Source: Medicago truncatula (taxonomy: Eukaryota > Streptophyta > Magnoliopsida > Fabales > Fabaceae). Taken from it: a DNA stretch of 64,000 nucleotides. This document shows positions 1-10,800 of this stretch, one piece after another (the first letter of the stretch is position 1; each line of letters opens with the position of its first letter). The position numbers and the translations under genes are program-made. The stretch spans positions 45,008,755-45,072,754 of the forward strand of contig NC_053048.1 of assembly GCF_003473485.1 (NCBI RefSeq). Reading direction: 5' to 3'. The notes under the pieces were generated by a model. The model searched no databases and was not told where the DNA came from. It saw only the letters and a list, made by a program, of their open reading frames with translations.

Positions 1-971
1 TAAATCGTGTGCTAATATTAGGTCCATGCATACTATTCTTATTTTTTTTGAAACTTTGTTGGGTTTAAAGGTGAATTTTTCGAAAAGTCATTTAGTAGGT
101 GTGAATGTTGCAATGTCTTGGTTGTCAAAAGCGGCTATGGTGCTGAATTGTAAGGTGGGTTCCATTCCCTTTGTGTATATGGGCGTGCCTATTGTTGGTA
201 ACGCTCGACGCTTGTCCTTTTGGGATCCTTTTATTAATCGTATTAAGACTAGACTGTCAGGTTGAAAATCGAAGCTTCTGTCTCTGGGTGGTCGTTTGGT
301 TTTGCTGAAGTCTGTCTTGTCGTCGCTGCCTGTTTATGCTCTTTCTTTTGTCAAGGCTCCGTCAGGTATCGTCTCCTCTATCGAATCTATTTTTTTTTGG
401 GGTGGGGCGGGGGGGAGTGATGACCACAGGAAAATAGCTTGGGTGGATTGGAACACTGTTTGTAGGAGTAAGGAGGTTGGTGGTTTGGGGGTAAGGAGAA
501 TTAGTGAGTTTAATATTGCATTGTTAGGGAAGTAGTGTTGGAGGTTGATGACAGATACTAGTAGTTTGTGGTTTAGGGTGTTGTCAGCGCGGTATGGCTT
601 GGAGGGTAGGCGGTTGAAGGGGGGAGGCCGTGAGGCCTAGTCTCTAGGATTAAGTCAGGTGGTAGGTTTAAAGGTTAACGACAAAATATGCTTAATAAGT
701 CAGGTGGTCGATAGGATTAAGTCTCTCGCTTTTAGGTGGTTGAAGGTGAAATTTCCTACTCTTCCCTTTAACTACCATAGATGGTGGCTTAGTCTGTTCA
801 CCTTGTTAGGCATAGGTTGATAGTTATTTCTTTTTTGTTTGTTTTTGTACAGTTTCCTCTTGTAAATATTGTTTCGACGTTGTTTGTCCTTCCTATGTAC
901 ACCTTGTGCTAGGAAAGACTTTTTGAGTTGGTAATATATTCCATTTTAGCCTCTTCAAAAAAAAAAAAAAG
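1..971 (+). mobile_element. 3' end of a degenerate LINE (RT C-terminus, poly-A tail)
   Basis: The plus strand encodes the C-terminal part of a plant LINE reverse transcriptase, with motifs such as GLKVNFSKS, WGGAGG, RKIAWVDW and EVGGLGVRR, the usual order for the region after the catalytic FADD box. The frame is broken by TGA at about 263, where the family has Trp, and again by a TAG near 533; coding likeness ends near 640. An untranslated tail follows and ends in an A-run at 957-971, the 3' end expected of target-primed insertion. The element is cut by the window edge. It is a dead copy. It differs in sequence from the LINEs at 23.0-24.2 and 42.6-44.7 kb. Confidence 0.85.
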
Positions 972-1560
972 GAGTGTTTTAAACACTTTATTAAGAAATC
1001 ATAAGATATATTCAAAGTTCCTTAAAAAAAAAAGATATATTTTCTTTTTAGGAAAAAAAAAAAGGATATATTCAAAGTTAAAATATATCCACAATTATAA
1101 AAAAATAAAAATAATCAAGCATATAAAAAAGAGCCGTATCTTGTGGTTTGCTACTTAATAACTAGACTAAAACGATGTTTGAAATGAAACAAAGCCAATG
1201 CAAATATATGAATTTACGATGAAATTACGAGCATTGAATCATTGAGGGTGCCAAGAAAGCGCAAAGATAATCAAAGACAAAATAGCATACATATCATGTG
1301 ACATCTGCTAAGTCTTTAAGGTGCAATTCAAAACTATTACATATTTGGGCAACAGTGCCATGCACAGAAACAAATAGATTCATAATAGAATATAATGCTC
1401 TCAGATTCTTTTGGTTAAGATACTGTTTTAGAAACAGAAAGAAGGAATGGATTTAAATAGATTGAAAAGAAAAGAGAAATGAGCCTTCATAATATAATAG
1501 AATATATTAGAGAAGGTAACCGTTCGATCTAAAAATGGTTGAGCCTCTATCAGACCAAGC
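972..1560. other. intergenic, no gene seen
   Basis: AT-rich sequence with several A-runs (1027-1036, 1057-1066). The short ORF here is lysine-rich low complexity and has no family resemblance. No RNA gene or repeat boundary is visible. Confidence 0.5.
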
Positions 1561-1584
1561 TTGATCGCCTACAATCAAATACAA

Positions 1585-2121
1585 CATTCAGCTCGATTGC
1601 ACACCTAAAGCATTAAGCCTTATGCTCTTGAAACCCAAGTTTCAAATTTTGTACTAGAATTGTGCAACTAGTGTAAATTGACCAGGAAAAACACAACAAA
1701 CATTCTTTACGCAAACACCTTCCACCAGTTAAAACTCCCCAACTCAATCCATCTATCCCACAATAGTTCCCTGACGAATTTTGTTGAACAAATCTCTTCA
1801 TCAAAGGCTACAACAACGACACTAATGACTTTAAAGAATATCTTAATTCTAATTGAAAGGTTAAACATGTGAGGCCGCGCACTATAAACTTATCAAGCGT
1901 TCATAATAGGATAAGAGTTTGTTATATGAAAACCACTTATTTATAAGATCTTTTAACAAGACCAGCATCTCTAACACTACAATGATTCCTTCAAATATAA
2001 ATAAAAAACACCTAAGAGGATAATTATTATTGAAATTCATATCAATGTAACTTAGACAATGTTTGTGGGAATGAATTAACTAATGTCACTACAAACTTCA
2101 TTATAAATAAATAAAATAAAT
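1585..2121 (-). other. 3' flank shared by the F-box copies
   Basis: This stretch downstream of F-box copy A recurs downstream of copy D (about 32200-32640) and copy E (about 37950-38886). Shared blocks include the motif TTGCACACCTAAAG near 1597 and the segment containing GAAAACACAACAAACATTC near 1686. The shared flank shows that the duplicated unit included DNA beyond the stop codon. It contains no coding sequence that I can support. Confidence 0.65.
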
Positions 2122-5045
2122 TTAGAAAATTATAAGTTGACATTGTTCATGTACTTCATCTTTAAGCATCTTATGAATTAGATTCCGTTCAAACCGACAA
2201 CAACCATTAGAGTCATTAGTCCATCCACCAGCTCCTGTATAGAATTTGTCACTAGAACCAAAAGTAATTTGCTTAAGAGAATTTGCTTTCCTCAATAGCT
2301 GACTAGCTAACTCAATTATATTTATGGAGCAAACACAACCACGAAAGTCTACATATTTCAACTCATTATGACAAAATTTTGCATGATTTCTTCTTTGCCT
2401 CTTAAATCCACCCATGTGTGAATTTTCCAAATGTAGATTTCTAATCTGAAAATAGAAAAATAATGACCATAATAGTACACATTCAAAATATAAAATAAGA
2501 AAAATAAAAACATTCAGTTCAAGTCAAGTTTAATTTCATAAGATCGACTTACATTTAATTGTTTAGAAAACTATTATTCATAAAAAAAGTTAATTTATAA
2601 CACTTCGAATAAAAAGTGGACAACTAAAGAAATAAAGAGTTGAATTACTCACTGTAAGAGAAAGTTTTTGGAGATGCTTAGAAGCCATTGCAATATCTAA
2701 AATCCAAAAGTAATCCATATTAGGATCATATGCTCCCTCGATAAATAACTCCAGTCGTCTAAGATTTTGAAATTGAACCAAGACTTGTTTTAATTTCACC
2801 ACCTGTTTGCACCAATAATATTTAAAGTCAATTAAAAGCAACTGGTGACTCAAATAATTAACAAAAACCTAGGCAGTCTATAGCAGGAAATATCCGAGTG
2901 GAACACTGGATCAGCAATTTGAAGCCACAATAATTCCCAATCGCTGAATATTGAGTTAAGGTTGCGGCCGGAGAGGTAGAGATTGTGTCCTATTTTTGCA
3001 ACGCATAATGTGTCTCACACGACACTACATAGCTGTAACAACGCATTAAAAAAAAAAAACGAAAAATCTTGTGTCAAGAGCAACAACTTGACTTCTGAGT
3101 GATTGAAATACTGTGAAATATCAAAACTAAACTAAGAATGTAGAAGAGAAAAAGTGCAAACAGGTCGTAGAAAATGTGTTACTTTTGTTGGTGGTATTTA
3201 GGATATAACGTTGAGCAGCAAACAATTATAATGAGTCGTTCAATCTTTCTTTTTTGTGTTTACACTAACAATGAGGTGTTGTAATTGGATGCAAAACTGA
3301 TAGTTGACTGGTTTAATCGATAAACTCCCTTAGCTCCTATTGATGATTTTATTCCTTGATTTTAAGTTTCTTTGTCTCAAGTAGAGCAGCTCATTTTGGT
3401 ATAAAAAATTAAGATATATACATTATAAATCTTTTTTATTTGACCAAATACATATACATCTTATTCGTATATAACCGGATTCGTTATAGTCCCTCCTGTG
3501 ATATTCCAACCACCCCACGAATTGGTTATTTCTAAACGAGTCATAAAGGGTATAACGAACATACCCTGTCTCCACATTGGGTCAAGAACAGGGTCAGAGG
3601 GATTTATAAATACATATTTGAATAGCAGCAATGCCGCGGAATCCACCAAACCTCTATTTAATTCCATGACCAACAGCTACGCACCGCTATGCAAGATTAA
3701 CGAACTATGTAGAAACAATAAAACATCAACAAGCAAACTTGGTTTTTGAGTGACTCACCTGTGAAGTGCTCATAATCATAGATAAATTCTCAATATGTAG
3801 TAATCTTGCAATTGGACCAAAGGGATGCTGATTTTTTTCTCTTTTAGCTGCATTCCAAAAAAGCTTCAATAACATTGGAGCCTTAACATTAAACCCAACC
3901 GTCGTATGACCACTGTATTCAAATGATGAGAGATTCAATGCATCGACATCTGTGTGGTTAGGGTTTGGATATTGATAGTCACAATCAATTATTTTCAAAT
4001 GGTGCAACTTTGTACTAGTAATATTCAAATTATATATGATCCAACAGTTCTTAAAGGTGACATCCTCGAGTTGGAGACATTCAGAAAACAAAAGACGAAT
4101 GACATCTTGTTGGAGATTTTGATGGATTCCATCAAATACAATCGTTGTCACATTTTTTAGTCCAGAAAACCCAAAAGCATAAATTTGATTACCTCTATAT
4201 CTAAACTTGGATAACATTTGAGCCTGAATGTTCATTTTGTGTATTGGATAACTAGAATTGAAAGAATATTCAATGGATGAGAGATTTGATGCAATGATAT
4301 CTATACTCCTCACTCTCCCAATTTGAATCCCACAATTAACAATGTTCAAATGAAACAATGTTGAACTGACTATTTTTAAGTCAGACTTGAAATCACAATG
4401 ATCAAGGGTGAAGTCTACAAGATGGTTGCAATTTGAAAACAAACCCTGAAGCAGATTTTGATGCACATGAACTAGTTGCAACACAAGAGTTCTCAAATTC
4501 TTCAATCCAGAGAAGTCAAGAGGTGCTACTAGGAGGCAATTTTGTAGGTGAAGATAAGTGAGAGAGTTAGTGTCCAATAAGAGAGTAAAGGAAAACTTGT
4601 ATAGCTCTATTCGACGCAAAAAATGACTTGGATCATTAGTTTCAGATGAGAAGAGCAATTCAATACGTTTGGCACCCTTAGCAATTCCTTTGGTAATCAT
4701 TCTGTCAATGGAATCATTGTATTTAGGACCTAATGGAAAACTTAGTCGGATTGAACTAATCATGTCGCCTTGAAAATGCAGCATGAATTGATCCAATCTT
4801 TTGGCAAATTCAGATTGAAACCCTTGAAGGAGCGGAAGACTTTGTGGTAACTCTTGAACTGTATTAGAGTCAAACATGTTATGGAGATCAAAGTTAAGGT
4901 CCATTCTTAATGCCCATTCATGACACCAATGTTTTGAAAGTGTGCTTGTTTTTACCAAATCCTTCAAACCTAACTTTGAAAATATATTTGATAAAATACA
5001 ATCAGGCAATGCAATCTTGGGCTTTTTAGACCTCTTCCTCTTCAT
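2122..5045 (-). CDS. F-box/LRR (RNI, FBD-like) protein, copy A, intact
   Basis: Predicted substrate receptor of an SCF (SKP1-cullin-F-box) ubiquitin ligase; the substrate is unknown. Three coding exons on the minus strand: 5045-3759, 2802-2653 and 2445-2122, all phase-0 junctions with GT-AG borders, giving about 586 aa. The F-box is at residues 13-46 ([20 protein letters not shown]). Irregular leucine-rich repeats follow to about residue 410. Exon 2 and exon 3 form an FBD-like C-terminus ([10 protein letters not shown], then [14 protein letters not shown] and QCQLIIF at the end). The start was chosen at MKRKRSKK, because upstream in-frame codons lie in a 5'UTR intron (acceptor TTGCAG at 5051-5053). 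The same architecture recurs in copies B, C and D. No internal stop is seen. Intron 1 contains plastid DNA. Expression is untested. Confidence 0.87.
3475..3602 (-). pseudogene. psbB: plastid psbB (CP47) fragment inserted in the nuclear genome
   Basis: On the minus strand about 125 bp encode a near-exact piece of the photosystem II CP47 protein: the stretches [20 protein letters not shown] and [18 protein letters not shown] are recognisable, with a change to Glu after TRL where CP47 has Gly. The match stops abruptly at both ends. The right-hand flank (from about 3603) is the same intron sequence found in paralogue B at about 12228. This is a nuclear integrant of plastid DNA inside intron 1 of F-box copy A. 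It cannot make a functional protein. Confidence 0.85.
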
Positions 5046-5120
5046 TGCTACTGCAATTAATAACGAGCAAACAGCAGAATTTAAATTAAATAAAACTAAA
5101 ATCATAAACAATCAAACAAA

Positions 5121-5153
<33 letters not shown>

Positions 5154-5330
5154 GCATCACCATGTAGATAAACAGGTAAGGAAAATTGAATATATTCAAA
5201 TTGTAAGTAGAACCTTAAAAAAAAAAAAAATCGGCTGATGTAAAAGACGATGCTTGTGTTGAAGAAGATTAATGGGGACAGGGAAAACCTAAAGAATTAG
5301 GGTTTGCGTTTTCATGATTATTATTTATAG
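5046..5330 (-). promoter_or_regulatory. leader and core promoter of F-box copy A
   Basis: A 5'UTR intron is inferred from donor AAG|GTTCTAC at 5214/5213 to acceptor TTGCAG at 5053-5051; the GTTCTACTTGG donor is also present upstream of copies B and D. A TATA-like CTATAAATAAT lies on the minus strand at 5320-5330, which would place the transcription start near 5290. A telo-box-like AAACCCTAA (minus strand, about 5296-5304) sits in the leader and is also found upstream of copy D (about 35750). An (AT)n tract at 5127-5153 lies in the leader intron. Confidence 0.5.
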
Positions 5331-5422
5331 AGTCGTAAGAACTTAGATATTTTTTTAACAAACGAGATTAAAATAAAATAAAAAATATAAACTATTTAGA
5401 TAAAAAAAAAATTAAAAATGTG

Positions 5423-5423
<1 letters not shown>

Positions 5424-5482
<59 letters not shown>
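5424..5482. repeat. (AT)n microsatellite
   Basis: An uninterrupted AT dinucleotide run of about 58 bp. It gives rise to a spurious Tyr/Ile ORF. No gene is supported here. Confidence 0.95.
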
Positions 5483-5485
<3 letters not shown>

Positions 5486-5627
5486 TTCATATATGGAAGA
5501 TTTTAGTTTTTTTTTTTGGTTACATGAGAAAATGGAAGGAAAAAAAACGAAAATAAACCCAAAGGACATACCTAGGGTATCGCCTAGTAACGTTGATGCT
5601 AAACAATGAAGAGGTTCATTGAAAATA

Positions 5628-6168
5628 GGGTTAAATATGTTTTTGGTCCCTATAAAATAGGGGCCTTTCAAGTTTAGTCCTTACTTAATTTTAATGATTC
5701 TTTTAGTCCCTAAAAAAAAAACTGCACTCAATATTAGTCCCTCCTCAATTCAAATTTGTTTAATTTATGTTTAAATTAACTCTTGAGTTTTTGAACAATT
5801 TTTTTACAGACGTGTTAAGAACATTACTAAAAGTTCCTATGCAAAAAATTGTCGCAAAATTTGATTTCTACCTCCAGATTTTGTTAATTTATCTTTAACT
5901 TTTGTCGTTTTAAAAAATTCATATTTAATTCGTTTCATGTTAAAAAATTCTAAATTTTAGTAAATGAACCTTTCATAGTGTTCTAAACTTGTCTCAAAAA
6001 AATCGTTCAAAAATTTAAGAGTGTAAGGATAATTAAACAAACTTTGTTGTAATAGGGACTAAAATTAGAAGTAATTCTTTTTTGTAAGGACTAAATATTT
6101 TATTAAAATTAAGTAAGGATTAAACTTGAAAAATCCCTATTTTATAGGGACCAAAAACATATTTAACC
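5628..6168. mobile_element. Mutator-type MITE with long TIRs
   Basis: The left end GGTTAAATATGTTTTTGG and the right end CCAAAAACATATTTAACC are inverted copies, with homology extending further inward. The element is flanked by direct repeats TGAAAATAG and TGAAAATAA, a 9-bp target duplication with one mismatch, as expected for the Mutator superfamily. It has no coding capacity. Relatives occur at 22977-24403 and in the inner arms of the palindrome at 45842-47246. It lies next to a LINE relic (6169-7260). Confidence 0.85.
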
Positions 6169-7260
6169 TGAAAATAATAAGATGATTTGAACGGTTAGCT
6201 CTCATCTTAGCAAGAATAACAACACAAGAATTCCCCTCCTTAAGGATATGATAAATTGAAATAGACCAATCCTTAGCAAGATGCACCCGAATGAGTTCTA
6301 AGAGATTTGCATAATGGTGGAACCTTGTAGTCTCCTTCATTATCAACTGCATTACGTGAAGAGAGTCGAAGTAGCATATGAGCTTTTTATATCCTGCATC
6401 CCAACACAATTTTATACCAGTCAATAGAGCTTGAATTTCAGCATGTATGATATTTGAGATCCCTGCACTACCAAATAAATCAACTTGAAAACTTCCATCG
6501 TGCTTACGAATTAGACCACCATAACCTGCCTTTCTATTGTATTTGTCAACGCGCTTCCATCAACATTGAGAATCATGGTGTCCTCATCTCCATGTTGCCA
6601 ACTCACCATCCTTGGTATGAGTACGAGTATCCAAGGAGTTAGTACCAAAAGCCTGGTGAGCAAGATGATGCTGAGAAAAAAATAGTTACAACGGTTGAAT
6701 GCATGTTTGGTTGGATATTATCAAAAACTAACTTGTTTCTTGTACACCAAATATTCCACATAATCAAAGGTGCAAGAATTCCGACATCACTTACTATTTT
6801 GTGGATGATCTTAGCTATATTATTCATGTCTATCACCGAGCACAAAGAAAGAGGGTTTGGGAAACCACATCAGTGCCAAACTACTGCAAATCATGAGTAA
6901 GAAAGGAGACAATGCAGAATAATCTCATCTTCATTTTGGCAGAATGGGCAGGTGGGAGAGACATTGATACCTCTGTGTGCCAAAAGTGATTTGGTTGGAA
7001 TAGAACAGTGGGAAGCTTACCAAATAAGGATTTGTATGCTAACAACCATAGGTAATTTCCAAGTTTCTTGAGAGGATTCCATTTCACGTTGAGAGATAAG
7101 CCAATGATGATAACCACTACGCGTTGAATACTCTCCATTCAAACTAGCATTCGAGATCCAGGTGTCCTCGATCGACGGTATAATGCAAGGGTTTAAACTT
7201 TTGATGGCTTGAGAAATTGTAAGGGGTAAAGTTGTATGCAAGTCATCTACAATGCATATA
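6169..7260 (-). mobile_element. degenerate LINE fragment (zf-RVT and RNase H-like)
   Basis: Several minus-strand frames carry weak but ordered LINE ORF2 features: a zf-RVT-like part near 7250-7020 (ISNASLNGEYSTRSGYH), a linker with PLIMWNIWCTRNKLVFDN near 6770, and an RNase H-like end near 6420-6180 (FDSLHVMQLI, HILKEGNSCVVILAKM). Many stops and shifts separate them. It is an old, inactive copy; the MITE at 5628-6168 lies at its downstream end. Confidence 0.7.
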
Positions 7261-7263
7261 TTA

Positions 7264-7740
7264 TTAGAGTGATGATACATGTACCATCTCATGTGGCAAT
7301 ACACCCCATGTGGCAATACACCCCTTACACCCACACAAAATTCTGACACGTGGCAACTTGGACCCCACATAAATAGAAGATAAAGTGTAGTTGTGAGATG
7401 AAGTTACTAAAATATCCCTAATACATGGGGTGTACAATGGAGTGTAAGAATAAGGGATGTAGGAATAAAGGGTGTTCATGTAACATTTTCCTATTATTAT
7501 TCCACAAAGTGGTTGCTTACGGACCCAAGGTGGAATATTTTAGTTTGGTTGTCGGAATTGTCATTTGGTTTTATTAATGTCTTAATGTCTTATGAAAGTT
7601 ATATATGTATTTTTAGCGGGTTTTCTGCTTTCAAAATCACTTACTCGTGGTCATTTTGATTGTATTGTTGCTATTTTAACATTTGAATGAATTAAGTTTA
7701 TTTATTGTAAAAAAAAGTGATAATGCACAAAAGTAACATA
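7264..7740. other. intergenic, possible small repeat
   Basis: About 7264-7490 contains a duplicated motif CATGTGGCAATACACCCC (7290-7323) and ends (TACATGTACC, GTTCATGTAACA) that are only loosely inverted. It may be a small non-autonomous element. The remainder to 7740 shows nothing I can name. Confidence 0.35.
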
Positions 7741-7743
7741 ATA

Positions 7744-8236
7744 TTTAGGCTTAATTACACTTTTGGTCCTCGGGTTTTGGCCTACTCACGAAAATAATCC
7801 TGCCCTTTTAAAACAGAACAAAATTGTCCTTCAATTATTATTTTTGTTGCATTTTTCGTCCTACTCCCCATTTTATCCTCCAAAAACGCACATGTGTCAG
7901 ATTTTTAACTGATGTGGCAAAAAAACACCTATGTGGCAATTCCCACTTGGAAACTGTCATTTAAATCAATTAAGTAATAAATTTAGAAAACAATTAAAAA
8001 ATATAAAATGCTTAAAATAAAATAAAAAACCTATGTTGTAAATCAAAATCCAAGCATAAGAACCCTAATTCTAATTCCATAAGAACCCTAATTCCCAAAT
8101 CATTTCCATCTTCGATCCCTTCCATCTAGTTCTTATTTTGTTGTTGTCTTCTTCCCCATCTTCATTTTCGTCCAATTCCTTCATTTTCATTTTCGTTTTC
8201 TTCTTCTTTTTCTATTTTCTTCAAACAAGGCTGGTG
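7744..8236. repeat. MITE-like end plus unassigned AT-rich sequence
   Basis: The stretch beginning GGCTTAATTACACTTTTGG at about 7745 has the composition and wording of the TTAATTACACTTTTGGTCC class of MITE ends, but no matching inverted end is found before 8940, so its extent is unknown. It borders the captured DUF1068 exon on one side. Confidence 0.4.
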
Positions 8237-8404
8237 TTAATGCCAAATAGAGATTAAGTTGTGAAGTTTGGAATTAAGAGTGATATCATTCTTGAATCTC
8301 CAGTAAAGAGCAGGACCACACACCATTAAAGCTGATATCATTGCAAACAAAACCAAACACCATCTTAACCATGATGATGATGAATCAGATCTCCCTCTTG
8401 ACAT
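8237..8404 (-). pseudogene. captured first exon of a DUF1068 (ELMO/NKS1-type) gene
   Basis: A 55-codon minus-strand reading frame begins MSRGRSDSSSSWLRW and continues with a membrane segment and the motif CGPALYWRF, the typical N-terminus of plant DUF1068 proteins (Golgi-associated ELMO/NKS1 family, from general knowledge). The frame ends at TAA just after that N-terminal block; the coiled-coil body of the family is absent. Upstream (8405-8560) looks like a gene leader with purine-rich sequence. This is a truncated duplicate or transposon-captured exon inside the decayed F-box B locus. Function is unlikely. Confidence 0.6.
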
Positions 8405-8940
8405 TCTTTCTTTATCAGATCTAATTCTTCTTCTATTTTCTCAATTCAGAAACAAACAAACAAACAAAGAGTGCTGGTTATATGTTGTTTGCCGATTTGA
8501 TTTGAACAAGTCGTAGTAACAGTGTTGTACTTGTTGTGTTGTGTTCCCACTTCCTTCTCGTTTCCATGTCATGTCCCTCACAACCCTTTTCCTTTTATTT
8601 TATTTTTCTTTTTTCGTTCATTCATAGTATAATATGTAAATAGAGAAAGAAGAATCTTCAACTACGATGAAGATGTTCTTTTCCGGCGAGATCTAGATTT
8701 GGTTGGTTATTGGGTTTGCTCTGCGTTTTCAGATCCCTTATGGTTTGAAACAACTTAATTTTGTTCCAATCAATGATGTATGGATTTGTGTTTTCCCAAC
8801 TCTGCTACTGTTAGGAGCTGTTGTGTGTTGTTGTTTTCCCCCTTCTGCGCTCCTTGAGTGGCTTGTCCATAAACAAAGCCTGAAAAATACAACACCACAC
8901 AGGGAATAGAAATGCCAAAATAGTGGTATCATCATAACAC
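8405..8940. other. probable leader/promoter of the captured exon, otherwise unassigned
   Basis: 8405-8640 reads on the minus strand like the 5' leader of the DUF1068 fragment. 8640-8935 contains a 68-codon plus-strand ORF with no recognisable family. The F-box B homology resumes near 8935, so everything from about 7744 to 8935 is foreign to the F-box gene and replaces its exon 3. Confidence 0.4.
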
Positions 8941-9699
8941 TTTAAATAAAAAGTGAACAACAAAAGAAATAAAGAGTTGAATTACTCACGGTAAGAGAAA
9001 GTTTTTGAAGATGTTGAGAAGAGATAGCAATATCTAAAATCCAAAAGTAGTCTTTATTAAGATCATATGCTCCCTCGATAAATAACTCGAGATTTTGAAA
9101 TTTAAGCAAGATCTTCTTTAATTCCGCTACCTGTTTGCAATAGTAATATTTAGAGTGGATTAAAAGCAACTAGTGAATCAAAAGAAACCTAGGCAATCAA
9201 TAGCAGCAAACAGCGCTGGTGTCTTGGTAGAACCCTATGGAGCAGCAATTTGCAACCACAACAACTCTCAATCGTCGCATATTAAGATTGTCTCCTTGCA
9301 ACGCAAAACGAGTCTGACACGACATAGCATGACTGTAACAATGCATTTAAAAGCGAACAATAGGAAAAAGCTTTTGTCGAGAGAAACAACTCAACTTCTT
9401 GAGTGACTGGAATACAGTGAATAATCAAACTAAACTATGAATGTAGAAGAAAAAGTGCAAAAGTTTAGTAGCAAATGTGTTATCTTTGATGTTGGTATTA
9501 GGATATAATGCTGAACCAGCAAACCATAATAAAGTATTGTCTGAATTTGATGCAAAATTGGGAGTTGATTGGTTTAATGGAAAAACTTCCTTGGATCACA
9601 TTGATCATTTTGTTCTTGATTGTAAGTTTCTTTATCTCAAGTAGGGGACAACTCTGCTCATTTTGGTATAACATAAATTTATTGGTTGTGTGTAATCCA

Positions 9700-10115
9700 A
9701 ACTATAGGCTGTTAGTTACTTGTGTTAAACTATGCACCCGAGGATGTACTCTATAGGATCACTCTAGAGGATCATCGAGAGGATATTGCCCAGAGGAACC
9801 ACAGAAGATGCATAGGTTCACTAGTCTAGTTTATAGTTGTGTCAGCATTGTACACACTTTATATTAGTACAACTTTTTAGATAAAAGTTAGTTGGATAAG
9901 ATTGAGTTAGTTAGTTAATTAGAAATTAACTTGATCATAGGGTTTACTTGGTAGTCAAGTAACCATAGTTAGTTAGCATAACCCACTCTATATAAAAGGG
10001 TTATTGCACTATGTATTTCATCATAAGTTTTCACAACTTCTCCATTCAATAAAGTTTTATATAGTTATTCATTCACATTCTCTCATTCTTCTTCTAAATT
10101 TCTATTCATCTCACA
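9700..10115 (+). mobile_element. probable solo LTR
   Basis: Relative to paralogue A, intron 1 of copy B carries extra DNA here. It has the order expected of an LTR: a TATA element (CTATATAAAAGG, about 9989-10000), an AATAAA signal (about 10048-10053), then a pyrimidine-rich stretch ending near CATCTCACA. No internal retroelement coding sequence or second LTR is adjacent. The start is uncertain and no target duplication was identified. Confidence 0.5.
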
Positions 10116-10136
10116 TTTAATTAATTATATAATGTA

Positions 10137-10200
10137 CTAGACTTTCCACCCGTGCTGCCGCACGGGTCATATACATTGTAGATATAGTAGACAAAAACAA
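10137..10200 (-). mobile_element. Helitron 3' terminus
   Basis: Read on the minus strand, a perfect 8-bp-stem hairpin ACCCGTGC-GCACGGGT (10148-10167) is followed after 7 nt by CTAG (10140-10137) and then T, the hallmark of a Helitron 3' end inserted between A and T. A TCTACTATATC motif at about 10194 resembles a Helitron 5' start, but that would leave an element of only about 58 bp, so the true left end is not established. Confidence 0.55.
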
Positions 10201-10800
10201 ATCTCAATGCATATCAAAGAGAATGAAATATGTGGTCCCAAATATATGCAGATGTTGGAATTCGAACCTCAGACACCACGCTTATTCACCAAAAAAATAT
10301 TAATTTTTATCAATCGTGTGTTACTTCATTCTTTTGTTAAAATTATATGTCAATATTATATTATTGGTATGTTACTTCATATTTTTCTTTTTTTTTTTGA
10401 AAAAATGTTACTTCATTCTTTTGTAAAAATTATATGTTAATGTTATATTATGTACCTAAAAATAGTTCATTCTTAACCTGAACATGTAAAATGTTTTATT
10501 TAAATAATTTTCCTTTTATCGAATATTTGGCCTTTACCGTAAATGATACCCTTTAACTGTTTGTTGAAATGTTTCTTCCACCTGTTTATATAGATTGCAA
10601 AATTCAGGTGCATTTTGTGGTAAATATTTAACAAAGAGAGTTCAGTTCTAATTTGGATGAAAAGTGTAATATTAACAAAAAAAAATGTTGCTATAATCTT
10701 TCAAAACCCTTTTATTCCAATAGGGCGATTTGTTTTGTTGAAGAAATAGGGCGATTTGTTTTGAAGAAATAGGGGAAATAAAGCGATGCCGATTTGCTTT

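Noticed and set aside
928..1158. Lys-rich 76-codon ORF
   Set aside because: Made of A-runs at the LINE tail; no start context or homology.
3461..3673. 70-codon minus-strand ORF including the psbB part
   Set aside because: Only the middle is CP47; both ends are F-box intron. It is a nuclear plastid fragment, not a gene.
5396..5671. 91-codon ORF with Tyr/Ile repeats
   Set aside because: Produced by the (AT)n microsatellite and MITE sequence.
8703..8909. 68-codon plus-strand ORF
   Set aside because: No recognisable motif and no paralogue in the cluster; probably chance.
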